Shown one piece after another: positions 26,213 through 35,491 of a stretch of 64,000 nt of DNA. This DNA comes from Rhodanobacter sp. L36. Its GTDB lineage: Bacteria > Pseudomonadota > Gammaproteobacteria > Xanthomonadales > Rhodanobacteraceae. The number at the start of each line of letters is the position of its first letter. Positions within the stretch are counted from its first letter, which is position 1. The position numbers and the translations under genes are program-made. Location of the stretch: contig NZ_LMUV01000002.1 of NCBI RefSeq assembly GCF_009765755.1, positions 310,001 through 374,000 on the forward strand. Reading direction: 5' to 3'. Below the pieces are notes generated by a model. The model was not told the DNA's origin. It made no database searches and worked only from the letters and a program-made list of their open reading frames with translations.

Positions 26213-26240
26213 CAAAAAAAATCCCGCCGGGAGGCGGGAT
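26213..26240 (-). terminator. Intrinsic terminator of rplM-rpsI-tRNA-Gln
   Basis: On the minus strand ATCCCGCC pairs with GGCGGGAT around a short TCCC loop and is followed by a run of eight T. It lies 49 bp after the tRNA. Confidence 0.88.
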
Positions 26241-26288
26241 CTTCTTGAACCCTTGCGTGCAAGTCTGCAGGCGGTCGGGATCTGTATT

Positions 26289-26362
26289 TGGCAGCCCCGG
26301 ATGGATTCGAACCACCGATGCCTGAGTCAGAGTCAGGTGCCTTACCGCTTGGCGACGGGGCT
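26289..26362 (-). tRNA. tRNA-Gln (CUG anticodon)
   Basis: 74 nt with encoded CCA. Acceptor arms AGCCCCG and CGGGGCT pair fully with discriminator G. D-arm GCCAAGCGGTAAGGC, anticodon arm CCTGA-CTCTGAC-TCAGG giving anticodon CTG, and T-arm with GGTTCGAATCC. It reads CAG codons. It starts only 15 nt after the rpsI stop and before the terminator, so it is likely processed from the ribosomal protein transcript. Confidence 0.96.
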
Positions 26363-26377
26363 ATGTTGGAAGCTGGA

Positions 26378-26770
26378 TTAGCGCTTGGAGAACTGCGTGG
26401 CGCGGCGTGCCTTGTGCAGGCCGACCTTCTTGCGTTCGACTTCACGGGCGTCACGAGTCACGAAACCGGCCTTGCGCAGCGGCGACTTCAACGTCTCGTC
26501 ATACTCGATCAGCGCGCGGGCGATGCCCAGACGGATCGCACCGGCCTGACCGGTAATGCCACCGCCGGCGACCGTCACCATGATGTCGAACTTGCTGATG
26601 TTGTCGGTCAGCTCAAGCGGCTGGCGCACGATCATGCACGAGGTCTCGCGGCCGAAAAACTGTTCGAGCGTCTTGCCGTTGACCACGATGTCGCCCTTGC
26701 CCTTGCGCAGAAACACGCGGGCGGCGGAGGTCTTGCGGCGGCCAGTGCCGTAATTCTGCTGGGTCGTCAT
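26378..26770 (-). CDS. rpsI: 30S ribosomal protein S9
   Basis: 130 residues, standard. The N-terminal [18 protein letters not shown] and C-terminal [17 protein letters not shown], ending in the tail that reaches the ribosomal P site, are both typical. Nine bp downstream of rplM in the usual two-gene operon. Confidence 0.98.
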   Translation of the reverse strand: MTTQQNYGTGRRKTSAARVFLRKGKGDIVVNGKTLEQFFGRETSCMIVRQPLELTDNISKFDIMVTVAGGGITGQAGAIRLGIARALIEYDETLKSPLRKAGFVTRDAREVERKKVGLHKARRATQFSKR

Positions 26771-26779
26771 GATGATTCC

Positions 26780-27208
26780 TTAGATTTCCAGCGCCTGCGG
26801 CTGCTGTGCGATATGCGGATGTTCGGCACCGCCGTAGACCTTGAGCTTGCGATACATCTCGCGGCCCAGCGGGTTCTTCGGCAGCATGCCCTTGACGGCG
26901 ATCTCGATCACACGCTCGGGATAGGTGGCCAACAAGTCCTTCAGACTGGTCGTCTTCAGGTTGCCGATGTAGCCGGTGAAGCGGTGGTATTTCTTGTCGT
27001 CGAGCTTGGCACCCGTGACATGCACCTTTTGCGCATTGATGACGACGATATAATCGCCGGTGTCGCAATGCGGGGTGTATTCCGGCTTGTGCTTGCCGCG
27101 CAGACGACGGGCGATCTCGGTCGACAGGCGACCGAGCGTCTTGTTCGTGGCGTCCACCACGAACCAGTCGCGCTTGATGTTGTCTGCGTTGGCGCTAAAC
27201 GTTTTCAT
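26780..27208 (-). CDS. rplM: 50S ribosomal protein L13
   Basis: 142 residues. Recognised by [56 protein letters not shown] and [10 protein letters not shown]. The ATG at 27208 gives the family start MKTF; longer in-frame sequence is leader. Transcription reads toward rpsI. Confidence 0.98.
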   Translation of the reverse strand: MKTFSANADNIKRDWFVVDATNKTLGRLSTEIARRLRGKHKPEYTPHCDTGDYIVVINAQKVHVTGAKLDDKKYHRFTGYIGNLKTTSLKDLLATYPERVIEIAVKGMLPKNPLGREMYRKLKVYGGAEHPHIAQQPQALEI

Positions 27209-27338
27209 TTCAGAATACCTGTTCTGCCGCCGTGAGGCGGTACGCGTAATCGGTAGATCAAAGGCGCGAGATGATAGCGGAGCCGTCATCTATGGCGCAA
27301 GTCCGCCGACCGGCGGGCTGTGAGCTGGCAATGATAGC

Positions 27339-28565
27339 ATGAGCCGCATGCCGCTTGAAAAGTCCCCCATGCGCACGCCTGCGGGCCGGATCGCCGAACT
27401 GGCGGACCAATGCGTGCAATGTGGGCTTTGTCTGCCCGTCTGCCCGACCTATGCGCTCGACCGGAGCGAAGCCGAGTCTCCGCGTGGGCGAATCGCCATC
27501 GCGTCGGCACTCGCGCGCGGCCTGGTCGACCCGACATCGGAGCTGAGATCGCATCTGGATCACTGTCTGGGCTGCCTCAACTGCGAAAAAGTTTGCCCCG
27601 CGCATGTTCAGTACGATGAGCTGCTGATCCAGACCCGTTCAATGCTCGGTCCCGACAAGGAGCGACCAAAATGGTTGCTTGGGATGCTCCGGCGACCTGG
27701 TCTGTTGCGCTGTTTGCAGCAACTAGGTGGGGCGACCTCCCTTCCTCGCTGGAAGGGGTCACTGGCAGCATGGCTGCCGACTGCATCGATGTTGCGAAGC
27801 GCATTGATGGCCTTGCCGTCTTCCCCATCGTCAGCACGCGCGCGCGCCGCCCAGACCACAAATAATATCGAAGGCCGGATCGTTGCGCTGTTTCCCGGCT
27901 GCGTGGCCAGCGTGATGGACGCGCAGGCCCAGCAGTCGGCCATCGAGTTGTTGCAACACGTTGGTTATCGGGTCAGCGTCTTGCCAGCTTTCTGCTGTGG
28001 CGCGATGGATCTGCACGGTGGTGCGAGCGCGGCTGCGGAGCAATCGGCGACACAGGTCCGGGAAGCCTGGGCGAAAAGCGGCGCGACTCTCCTGGTTTCG
28101 GTCACGCCCGGCTGTATCGGCACGCTCCGCCGCGCTTTGCCTGACGTCGCGGTCGCCGACCCCGTGGAATTGCTGGCCGACCGCGCCGACGCATTGCGCT
28201 TTCGTCCGCTGGCTCAACGCATCGCGCTGCATTTGCCGTGTACTCAGGTCAATGTCGCGCGCAGTGACGCCGCACTCATTACCCTGCTTCGGCGTATTCC
28301 CGATCTTGAAGTCATGCCCCTGCCGCGGCCACCTTATTGTTGCGGTGCCGCCGGAACGCACATGCTGGAATTCCCCGAGCGCGCCGCCCGGCTGCGCGAA
28401 GGCACACTCGAACGGATCACGGCGTTGGCGCCACAGCAGTTGTTGTCGTCCAATATCGGTTGCCGGCTGCATCTGGCTGCGGGCCTCGACGAACACGGCC
28501 ATACACTCTTGCAGCAACATCCATTAAGCCTTCTGGCGCAACAACTGGAACCGAACATCCCATGA
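27339..28565 (+). CDS. GlcF-like (Fe-S)-binding oxidoreductase subunit
   Basis: 408 residues. Two [4Fe-4S] motifs, CVQCGLCLPVCP (residue ~25) and CLGCLNCEKVCP (~75), then two CCG domains with CCGAMDLHGG and CCGAAGTH. This is the architecture of glycolate oxidase subunit GlcF and related heterodisulfide-reductase-type proteins, which pass electrons from a flavoprotein to quinone. No glcD or glcE is in the window, so the partner is unknown. The stop overlaps coq7 by 4 bp. Confidence 0.85.
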   Translation: MSRMPLEKSPMRTPAGRIAELADQCVQCGLCLPVCPTYALDRSEAESPRGRIAIASALARGLVDPTSELRSHLDHCLGCLNCEKVCPAHVQYDELLIQTRSMLGPDKERPKWLLGMLRRPGLLRCLQQLGGATSLPRWKGSLAAWLPTASMLRSALMALPSSPSSARARAAQTTNNIEGRIVALFPGCVASVMDAQAQQSAIELLQHVGYRVSVLPAFCCGAMDLHGGASAAAEQSATQVREAWAKSGATLLVSVTPGCIGTLRRALPDVAVADPVELLADRADALRFRPLAQRIALHLPCTQVNVARSDAALITLLRRIPDLEVMPLPRPPYCCGAAGTHMLEFPERAARLREGTLERITALAPQQLLSSNIGCRLHLAAGLDEHGHTLLQQHPLSLLAQQLEPNIP

Positions 28566-29203
28566 GTGTGCGGAATCTGACCTCCTTCGATCATCTGCTG
28601 AGCAAATGCGAGCGCGCGCTCGAAGCCATCGCCGGTTCTCCGCAGTCAACGCGCCCGTCCCCCGCCGCCGCAGTGAACGAGGCAGACATGGAGGACGCCG
28701 AGCGTCGGCACGCCGCCGGCCTGATGCGTATCAACCACACCGGCGAGGTCTGCGCGCAGGCGCTTTACTTCGGGCAGGCCGCGCTGGCTCGCAGCGAGGA
28801 GAACCGCGATCACTTGTTGCATGCCGCTGCCGAGGAAACCGATCACCTCGCATGGTGCGCGCAACGTCTCGAACAACTGGAAAGCCGCCCAAGCTTGCTC
28901 AATCCGCTGTGGTATTTCGGCAGCTACGTGATCGGTGCAGCGGCAGCGTTGGCTGGCGATCCGGTCAGCCTGGGCTTCGTGGTGGAAACCGAGCGCCAGG
29001 TCGAAGCGCATCTCGCCGAACACCTGGAGCAATTGCCTGCGCAGGACGAACGCTCACGCGTCGTGCTGGAACAGATGCAGGCCGACGAAATCCGGCATGC
29101 GCAGGCGGCGCAGCAACGAGGCGGTGTCGACCTGCCATTTCCGTTGCCGAAACTGATGCACCTCAGCTCGATGGTGATGAAGACCGTCGCCTATCGGCTG
29201 TAG
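28562..29203 (+). CDS. coq7: Demethoxyubiquinone hydroxylase Coq7
   Basis: 213 residues, a carboxylate-bridged di-iron enzyme that adds the last hydroxyl in ubiquinone synthesis. The iron ligands lie in INHTGEVCAQALYF, AAEETDHLAWC, VETERQVEAHL and ADEIRHAQ. A conserved GHxxS-free variant helix with WYFGSYVIGAAAAL follows. Its TAG stop is the first codon of an inverted repeat, see 29199-29270. ATGA overlap with the GlcF-like gene. Confidence 0.95.
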   Translation: MSVRNLTSFDHLLSKCERALEAIAGSPQSTRPSPAAAVNEADMEDAERRHAAGLMRINHTGEVCAQALYFGQAALARSEENRDHLLHAAAEETDHLAWCAQRLEQLESRPSLLNPLWYFGSYVIGAAAALAGDPVSLGFVVETERQVEAHLAEHLEQLPAQDERSRVVLEQMQADEIRHAQAAQQRGGVDLPFPLPKLMHLSSMVMKTVAYRL

Positions 29204-29270
29204 GAGCGCACCCTGTGCGCGATCCTTCGTGGCACGAAGAGGGACTGCGCGCACAGGGTGCGCTCCTACA
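29199..29270. repeat. Inverted repeat with 22-bp perfect arms (REP-like)
   Basis: The left arm TGTAGGAGCGCACCCTGTGC plus GC (29199-29220) and its exact reverse complement (29249-29270) flank a 28-nt centre that holds a smaller hairpin CTTCGT/ACGAAG. The TAGGAGCGCACC type is a known intergenic element in pseudomonads and xanthomonads. The coq7 stop codon lies in the left arm. Confidence 0.85.
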
Positions 29271-29278
29271 AAAGCCAT

Positions 29279-29310
29279 AAAAAAAGCCCGCCTTTCGGCG
29301 GGCTTTTTTT
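29279..29310. terminator. Bidirectional terminator between coq7 and speD
   Basis: GCCCGCC (29286-29292) pairs with GGCGGGC (29297-29303), with seven A before and seven T after, so it can stop both convergent transcripts. Confidence 0.92.
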
Positions 29311-30095
29311 CACATCAGGTTGCGGCCGTGGAACAGCTCCTCGATTTCCCGTCGCAGCAGCGACTCGATGCGCTGGCGCTCCTTGAACGAAAGATCGTCG
29401 GCATGCGAATCGAACAGGTAAGTGTCGAGGTCGAAGTCCTTGATGTGCATCTTCGTGTGGAACATGTTTTCCTGATACACGTTGACGTCGAACATCTCGT
29501 ATTTCTGGCGGATGTGCTTGGCCAGATAATCCTGCACCGAATTGATCTTGTGATCGATGAAGTGCTTCTTGCCCTTCACGTCGCGCGTGAAACCGCGCAC
29601 GCGGTAATCGCAGACTACGATGTCCGATTCGAAACTGTCGATCAGATAGTTCAGCGCCTTCAACGGCGAGATCACGCCACAGGTCGCCACGTCGATATCC
29701 GCGCGGAACGTCGCGATGCCATTGTGCGGATGGGTTTCCGGGTAGGTATGGACGGTGATGTGGCTCTTGTCCATGTGCGCCACGACCGCACCGGAAATCG
29801 TGTCGCGGCCGAGCTTCTCCAGCACGGGTTCCTCAGAGATCAGCATCGTCACCGACGCGCCCTGCGGGTCGTAATCCTGGCGTGCGATGTTGAGGATGTT
29901 CGCGCCGATGATCTCGGCCACGTCAGTGAGAATCTGCGTCAGGCGGTCGGCGTCGTACTGGTCATCGATGTACTCGATGTAGTTGCGGCGCTGGTCTTCG
30001 GACACCGCATAGCAGATGTCGTAAATGTTGAAGCTCAAGGCCTTGGTCAGGTTGTTGAAACCCTGCAGGCGCAGACGGGGAAGTGGTTTGACCAA
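29310..30095 (-). CDS. speD: S-adenosylmethionine decarboxylase proenzyme
   Basis: 261 residues, the long E. coli-like type. It makes decarboxylated SAM for spermidine synthesis. Self-cleavage at the serine of [11 protein letters not shown] (about residue 113) yields the pyruvoyl group. Other conserved parts are the N-terminal [12 protein letters not shown] and the tail with [10 protein letters not shown]. The start is a TTG at 30095 with GGAGAG five bases upstream. No speE is in the window. Confidence 0.95.
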   Translation of the reverse strand: MVKPLPRLRLQGFNNLTKALSFNIYDICYAVSEDQRRNYIEYIDDQYDADRLTQILTDVAEIIGANILNIARQDYDPQGASVTMLISEEPVLEKLGRDTISGAVVAHMDKSHITVHTYPETHPHNGIATFRADIDVATCGVISPLKALNYLIDSFESDIVVCDYRVRGFTRDVKGKKHFIDHKINSVQDYLAKHIRQKYEMFDVNVYQENMFHTKMHIKDFDLDTYLFDSHADDLSFKERQRIESLLRREIEELFHGRNLM

Positions 30096-30373
30096 GACGG
30101 CTCTCCATGACCGGTGACGATCAGCAATAGAGGCGGGTTAGCGACAAGGGTCCCCGCTGGATGGTGTGACGCGCAGGTAGCAACCTTCCGCGACCCTTGT
30201 GACCGGCGTGCGACAACTCGACGTCGGAAGACCATCAAGTATGAAGCAAAAGGTATAAAAACTGAACCTGCGGCAGGCCGTCAAGGTTTGCCATAATGCA
30301 GGACTTGGGGTGGTGCGGGCACGCATGTTGCGATCGCGGTAGCCGCCCGGAATAACGTGGATCGGGAGCTAGC

Positions 30374-31069
30374 GTGGCGCAACTCAAATATCAGCTTCAA
30401 CAGGCCTTCGAACGTTCACAGGCACCTTTGGGCTTCGCACCCGACCCTGCTTCGATGGAACGTTTTCTGGCGCTCTGCCACCGCCGGCGCTATCCGGGCA
30501 AGACCGCGATCATCCGCCCGGGCGATCCCGCCAATACGCTTTATTACGTAATCGACGGTTCGCTCGCGGTCTGCACCGAAGACGAGCAAGGTCGCGAGCT
30601 CATCCTCGCCTACATCAGCCGCGGGCAGTTCATCGGCGAGATGGGTCTGTTTGTCGAACAGGCGCAGCGCGAATCGATGGTGCGCACGCGCACGCCTTGC
30701 GAAATGGCCGAGGTCAGCTACGAGCGCCTGTTCCAGTTGATGGAAGGACCGCTGCGCGAGGAGTGCCCGAAAATCCTCTTCTCGATCGGCGCGCAGCTCA
30801 CCAACCGTCTGCTGCGCACATCGCGCCAGGTCAGCCGCATGGCCTTCATGGATGTGACGAACCGCATTTCGCGCACGTTGCTGGACCTTTGCCAGGAACC
30901 CGATTCGATGACGCATCCGGACGGCACGCAGATTCGCATCTCGCGCCAGGAAGTCAGCCGCATCGTAGGCTGCTCGCGCGAGATGGTTGGTCGCGTGCTC
31001 AAGCAACTCGAAGAGCAGCGCATGATCGACGTCTCGGGCAAGACCATCGTGGTTCGCGGCACGCGCTAA
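30374..31069 (+). CDS. clp: Clp, CRP-family transcriptional regulator
   Basis: 231 residues, close in length and order to Xanthomonas Clp. Cyclic-nucleotide-binding domain (~20-140) with FRPGDPA-like RPGDPANTLYYVIDGSL and GQFIGEMGLFVEQAQRES; helix-turn-helix near residue 190 with RISRQEVSRIVGCSREMVGR. In Xanthomonas, Clp controls exoenzymes, motility and exopolysaccharide and is switched off by cyclic di-GMP rather than activated by cAMP. GTG start with GGGAG upstream. The stop overlaps the convergent MarR-GNAT gene by 4 bp. Confidence 0.93.
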   Translation: MAQLKYQLQQAFERSQAPLGFAPDPASMERFLALCHRRRYPGKTAIIRPGDPANTLYYVIDGSLAVCTEDEQGRELILAYISRGQFIGEMGLFVEQAQRESMVRTRTPCEMAEVSYERLFQLMEGPLREECPKILFSIGAQLTNRLLRTSRQVSRMAFMDVTNRISRTLLDLCQEPDSMTHPDGTQIRISRQEVSRIVGCSREMVGRVLKQLEEQRMIDVSGKTIVVRGTR

Positions 31070-32061
31070 GCCTTTCCCGCTATCCGTTTGCGCGGCTTTG
31101 CTGCCGATTTTTTCGGCGGCGCATAAATCATGTACACGTCCGCACGCGCGTAATGCGAGTCCGGACGATTGGCCGATTGCAGAACGAATCCCGCGCGTTG
31201 ATACATGTGCAGCGCGGGCTTGAGTTTCTTGCTGGACTCGAGAAAAAGCATCGTGCCCTTGCCCCGACGAAATTCGTCGATGGCCGCGTCCAGTAATTGC
31301 CTGCCTGCGCCCAGTCCGCGAAATGATTCGTCCACCGCCATCTTGGTGAGTTCGTACACGCCGGGCGCGTCGCGCAACAAGGCACACGTGCCGATCACCT
31401 CATCGCCCAGCATGGCGAAGAAAACCGCGCCGCCAGGCTTCAGCACGAATTCCTCCGGATGGCGCAACACTTTTTCGTCGATCGGCTCGATGACGAAATA
31501 CTTCCTGAGCCATGCCGCGTTCAATGCGTGGAAATGTTCGCGCAGCTCTGTGCGAAAAGGCACGATGACGACTTTCGATGCTGCCAGTGCGGCATGTCGA
31601 TTCAAGATATTCGGAACAATGGGTTGCTCGTCCAGCGCGCGTTCGCACGCTTCGATGGCCGCAAGCAGCTGCGTGCCTTCCGCACCGAGCGAATCCTTCA
31701 CGCCTTGTCGAATAGCCGCCCAAACGATTCCGAGCTCGGCCAGCGCGCGACTTCCCTTGGTGGTCAAGGTCAACAGGCTGCGTCGTCCGTCGGCAGCATC
31801 GCCTTGACGTTTGGCCATGCCGGCACGCACCAGCTTGTCGGTCAGCTGGCTGACTGCAGAATGGGTCTGCCCGATGGCGGCGGCGACGTCGTTCACCGTT
31901 GCCGGGCCCTGTTCCCAGAGAAAACGCATGACCGGAAACCAGCGTGACTCGATTCGCGCGCCGGCGTTGCGATACACCTCGTCGCCGGCGTTGTAGAAGC
32001 GATCGCTGAGCGACTTCAGGCGACTTGCCAGCGCTAGTTCGGTGAGAGATGACAAATACAT
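31066..32061 (-). CDS. MarR regulator fused to GNAT acetyltransferase
   Basis: 331 residues. The N-terminal half (1-150) is a MarR-type winged helix: VNDVAAAIGQTHSAVSQLTD and then DGRRSLLTLTTKG wing. The C-terminal half (165-310) is a GNAT domain with the acetyl-CoA loop ESFRGLGAGRQLLDAAIDE and AGFV near the end. Fusions of this type are known across proteobacteria; the acetylated substrate is unknown. A palindrome just upstream is a likely autoregulatory site. Confidence 0.9.
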   Translation of the reverse strand: MYLSSLTELALASRLKSLSDRFYNAGDEVYRNAGARIESRWFPVMRFLWEQGPATVNDVAAAIGQTHSAVSQLTDKLVRAGMAKRQGDAADGRRSLLTLTTKGSRALAELGIVWAAIRQGVKDSLGAEGTQLLAAIEACERALDEQPIVPNILNRHAALAASKVVIVPFRTELREHFHALNAAWLRKYFVIEPIDEKVLRHPEEFVLKPGGAVFFAMLGDEVIGTCALLRDAPGVYELTKMAVDESFRGLGAGRQLLDAAIDEFRRGKGTMLFLESSKKLKPALHMYQRAGFVLQSANRPDSHYARADVYMIYAPPKKSAAKPRKRIAGKA

Positions 32062-32077
32062 GATCGTGCTTTGAAAA

Positions 32078-32097
32078 TTATGTAAGCACTAACATAA
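32078..32097. promoter_or_regulatory. Candidate MarR operator
   Basis: TTATGT and ACATAA, perfect inverted 6-mers with an 8-bp spacer, 17 bp upstream of the MarR-GNAT start. Confidence 0.6.
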
Positions 32098-32158
32098 CCA
32101 GCTCATGCAACTCTGTGCAAGTCGTTTCGACAAAATCGGACACGTCACGAACTGCAGC

Positions 32159-32863
32159 TCAGAACCATTCCACGCGTGTCACGCTTCGCCCCAGCGCACG
32201 CTCGATTTTCTTGCAAAGCTTGGGCGTGGCGTTGACCAGTACGGCCTCGTCGGCGCCTTTCAGCATCGCCGCGTCGTTTATCGAATCACCGTAGGCGACT
32301 TGCCACGCAGTGACACCGTATGCGGACAATTGCGCTGTCTTGCGCCGCCCGACGTTGTGCCATTTCATCCGCATGCCCAGCCCGCTCGGCCGAAGCTGCG
32401 AGGCCAATAGTTCCAGCTCGCCCAATCCAAGCTCGTGCAAAATGCCGCTGACCAGTGCATGTTCGCAACCTGTCACCACGATCACCCGATCACCCGCCGC
32501 CTGGTGACGACGCAATGCCTGCAGACCATCGCGACAGAACTGTCGCGGCTTGCGCGCCAACGCCGCAGCAAAGCTTTGCGCAGCGGCGTCATAACGCTTC
32601 TGCCCCACGCCGAGCAGCGCAATGTGCACCAGGCTCAACGTCGGCAGCCACCTTGAAAACGGCCATCGCAAAAGCAGCCATGGCAGCGAGAGAAAGGCCA
32701 GCAACTTGCGCAGCAACGAGCGGCGATAGCGTTCGCGCATGAACAGATAGAACGAATCACCGTGGATCAGCACGCCATCGAAATCGAACAACACCACGCG
32801 CGGCGCAGCGATTGCGTCGCCCCATACGCCCGGCGATGTCTTCTCTTCCAATGCGTCAGTCAC
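32159..32863 (-). CDS. HAD family phosphatase (phosphoserine phosphatase-like)
   Basis: 234 residues. HAD motif I is [12 protein letters not shown], motif [11 protein letters not shown], motif III Lys in GRRKTAQL and motif [14 protein letters not shown] helical cap with a hydrophobic stretch ([15 protein letters not shown]) lies between I and II, as in HAD subclass IB. Starts with GTG overlapping the trpC stop (GTGA), so it is translated with trpGDC; its phosphorylated substrate is not known. Not a member of the tryptophan pathway. Confidence 0.88.
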   Translation of the reverse strand: MTDALEEKTSPGVWGDAIAAPRVVLFDFDGVLIHGDSFYLFMRERYRRSLLRKLLAFLSLPWLLLRWPFSRWLPTLSLVHIALLGVGQKRYDAAAQSFAAALARKPRQFCRDGLQALRRHQAAGDRVIVVTGCEHALVSGILHELGLGELELLASQLRPSGLGMRMKWHNVGRRKTAQLSAYGVTAWQVAYGDSINDAAMLKGADEAVLVNATPKLCKKIERALGRSVTRVEWF

Positions 32864-33654
32864 GGCGTGCCAAACAATCGCCGCAATTCGCTGCCCGGAT
32901 CCTCGGCGCGCATGAACGCCTCGCCCACCAGGAAGGCCTGAATGCCGCCTTCGCGCAGAAGCTGCACATCTTCCAGCGTGTGGATACCCGACTCGGCCAC
33001 CAGCACGCGGTCGTATTCGATCATCGACTGCAATGACAGCGAAGTTTCCAGCGATGTCTCGAAGCTGCGCAGGTTGCGGTTGTTGACGCCGATCAATGGC
33101 ACCGGCAGCGCCATCGCGCGCTCCATTTCTTCTTCGTCATGCACTTCGCACAACACATCAAGATCGAGTTCGGCGGCGAGCAGCGACAATTGCATCAGTA
33201 CGTCGTCATCCAGCGCAGCGACGATCAGCAGCACGCAGTCGGCACCGATCGCGCGCGCTTCGTGCACCTGGTACGGATCGATGATGAAATCCTTGCGCAG
33301 CAGCGGCAATGAACACGCAGCGCGCGCCTGCTGCAGAAACGCTTCGCTGCCCTGGAAAAAATCGCTGTCGGTCAGCACCGAAAGACAGGCCGCGCCACCG
33401 GCTTCGTAACTGCGGGCGATCGCGACCGGATCGAAATTCGGCCGGATCACGCCCTTGCTCGGACTGGCCTTTTTCACCTCGGCGATCACCGCCGGCAACC
33501 CCGCGGCGATCTTCGATTCGATCGCCGCGGCAAAACCACGCGTGTCGGGCAGATCGGCGATGCGTGCGGTGAGCTCGGTCAGCGGAAGCTTGGTCCGGCG
33601 TTCGGCAATCTCTTCCGCCTTGCGGGCAAGAATGCGATTGAGGATGTCGGTCAT
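32860..33654 (-). CDS. trpC: Indole-3-glycerol phosphate synthase
   Basis: 264 residues, monofunctional TIM barrel (not fused to TrpF). Conserved strands: [15 protein letters not shown] with catalytic Glu and Lys, [39 protein letters not shown] and [12 protein letters not shown]. Start ATG at 33654; a further in-frame stretch to 33702 lacks support. Last biosynthetic gene of trpGDC. Confidence 0.97.
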   Translation of the reverse strand: MTDILNRILARKAEEIAERRTKLPLTELTARIADLPDTRGFAAAIESKIAAGLPAVIAEVKKASPSKGVIRPNFDPVAIARSYEAGGAACLSVLTDSDFFQGSEAFLQQARAACSLPLLRKDFIIDPYQVHEARAIGADCVLLIVAALDDDVLMQLSLLAAELDLDVLCEVHDEEEMERAMALPVPLIGVNNRNLRSFETSLETSLSLQSMIEYDRVLVAESGIHTLEDVQLLREGGIQAFLVGEAFMRAEDPGSELRRLFGTP

Positions 33655-33730
33655 GGGGCGTCGATGTTCGTGGGGATGAGGCGATGATGACGGACTCCGC
33701 ATCGGCGCTCAACCATCCTCACGACATAGT

Positions 33731-34783
33731 TCAGCCGGTTTTGGCGAGCCGTCGCGTGGTCGCCACGAAGGCCTGCATTTTCGCCTGCGCCGCGCCGCTC
33801 GCAATCGTCGCTCGCGCGCGTTCGATGCCGCCGTCGATGGAGTCGACCAGATCGGCCGCGTAGAGTGCAGCACCTGCGTTGAGGCAGACAATCTCATGGG
33901 GTACGCAGGGCTTGCCGGCGAGCGCATCGAGCAGCATGGCTTTCGATTCGTCCACGTTGTCCACGCGCAGGTTGCGGCTTGATGCCATCGCCAAACCGAA
34001 CTGCTCCGGTTCCACCTCGTACTCGCGCACGATGCCATCGCGAAGTTCGCCGACCAGCGTGGTCGCGCCGAGCGACATCTCGTCCATGCCGTCGCGCCCC
34101 CAGACCACCAGCGCGTGTTTCGCGCCCAGCGCTTGCAGCACGCGCACCTGGATGCCGACGAGATCGGGATGGAACACGCCCATCAGAACGTTCGGCGCAT
34201 CGGCCGGGTTGGTCAGCGGGCCCAGAATGTTGAACAGCGTGCGCACGCCCATTTCCTTGCGCACCGGCGCCACCACTTTCATCGCCGGATGATGGTTCGG
34301 CGCAAACATGAAACCGATGCCCGTTTCCGCCATGCACGCAGCAACCTGCGCCGGCGCCAGGTCGATCGATGCGCCAAGCGCTTCCAGCACATCGGCGCTG
34401 CCGGATTTCGATGACACGCTGCGACCGCCGTGCTTGGCAACGCGTGCACCGGCCGCTGCCGCCACGAACATCGACGCGGTGGAAATATTGAAACTCGACG
34501 CGCCATCACCGCCGGTGCCGACGATGTCCAGCAAGTGCCGGTTGTCGCCGTCGATGTGCGGCACCTTGGCCGACAGCTCGCGCATCACACGCGCCGCGCC
34601 GGTGATCTCGCCGATGGTTTCCTTTTTCACGCGCAGGCCGGTGATGATCGCCGCTGTCATCAGCGGGCTGACTTGGCCGTGCATGATCTGGCGCATCAAC
34701 GCGATCATCTCGTCGTGGAAAATCTCGCGGTGTTCGATCGTTCGCTGCAGCGCTTCCTGCGGCGTGATCGTGATACCGCTCAT
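33731..34783 (-). CDS. trpD: Anthranilate phosphoribosyltransferase
   Basis: 350 residues. Contains [19 protein letters not shown] (PRPP site), [20 protein letters not shown] and [15 protein letters not shown]. Free-standing, not fused to trpG. Its start overlaps the trpG stop (ATGA). Confidence 0.97.
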   Translation of the reverse strand: MSGITITPQEALQRTIEHREIFHDEMIALMRQIMHGQVSPLMTAAIITGLRVKKETIGEITGAARVMRELSAKVPHIDGDNRHLLDIVGTGGDGASSFNISTASMFVAAAAGARVAKHGGRSVSSKSGSADVLEALGASIDLAPAQVAACMAETGIGFMFAPNHHPAMKVVAPVRKEMGVRTLFNILGPLTNPADAPNVLMGVFHPDLVGIQVRVLQALGAKHALVVWGRDGMDEMSLGATTLVGELRDGIVREYEVEPEQFGLAMASSRNLRVDNVDESKAMLLDALAGKPCVPHEIVCLNAGAALYAADLVDSIDGGIERARATIASGAAQAKMQAFVATTRRLAKTG

Positions 34784-35376
34784 GCCGCGAGCCGCAGCGG
34801 TTGACCAAGAAAATTGCGCAGCAGGTCGTGGCCGTGCTGAGTCAGGATCGACTCGGGGTGAAACTGCACACCTTCAACCGGCAGCGTGCGATGACGCAAA
34901 CCCATGATCTCGTCGATCGAGCCGTCTGCGTTTTCGGTCCACGCAGTGACCTCGAGACAATCCGGCAGCGAACCTTGCTCAACCACCAGCGAGTGATAAC
35001 GCGTGGCCTCGAATGGATTGGGGAGCCCGGAAAATACACCGAGCCCGCGATGGCGCACCGGCGATGTCTTGCCGTGCATGATCTGCTTGGCGCGAATGAC
35101 CTTGCCGCCGAATGCCTGGCCGATCGCCTGATGCCCGAGACACACACCGAACACCGGAATCTCGCCGCCCAGTTCGCGCAATACATCCAGCGACACGCCC
35201 GCATCATCCGGCGTACCCGGCCCCGGCGAAATCATGATGTGCGACGGCTTCAGCGCGCGGATGCCGCCAACGTCCAGCGCATCATTACGCACCACTTTCA
35301 CTTCCTGCCCCAGCTCGCCCAGATACTGCACGAGATTGAAGGTGAAGCTGTCGTAGTTGTCGATCATCAAAAGCAT
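34780..35376 (-). CDS. trpG: Anthranilate synthase glutamine amidotransferase subunit
   Basis: 198 residues, class I glutamine amidotransferase. [19 protein letters not shown] at the start, [11 protein letters not shown], nucleophile Cys in [16 protein letters not shown] and the His-Glu pair in [11 protein letters not shown]. Gives ammonia to TrpE, whose gene is ~24 kb away on the same strand. A TATAAT-type -10 lies upstream, so trpGDC has its own promoter. Confidence 0.96.
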   Translation of the reverse strand: MLLMIDNYDSFTFNLVQYLGELGQEVKVVRNDALDVGGIRALKPSHIMISPGPGTPDDAGVSLDVLRELGGEIPVFGVCLGHQAIGQAFGGKVIRAKQIMHGKTSPVRHRGLGVFSGLPNPFEATRYHSLVVEQGSLPDCLEVTAWTENADGSIDEIMGLRHRTLPVEGVQFHPESILTQHGHDLLRNFLGQPLRLAA

Positions 35377-35422
35377 GACGGGCCTTGCGGAAAGGCGACA
35401 TGAAGCGCGCCGCGGGTTTCAC

Positions 35423-35428
35423 ATTATA
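35423..35428 (-). promoter_or_regulatory. Candidate -10 of the trpGDC promoter
   Basis: Perfect TATAAT on the minus strand, 46 bp before the trpG start. The -35 region is weak. No leader peptide rich in Trp was seen in the 115-bp gap. Confidence 0.55.
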
Positions 35429-35491
35429 GCCTTCCATTTACCCGCGAGTCGGCGGCTCATGACGACCAGCGACCCTGGATCTGTTACCCGA

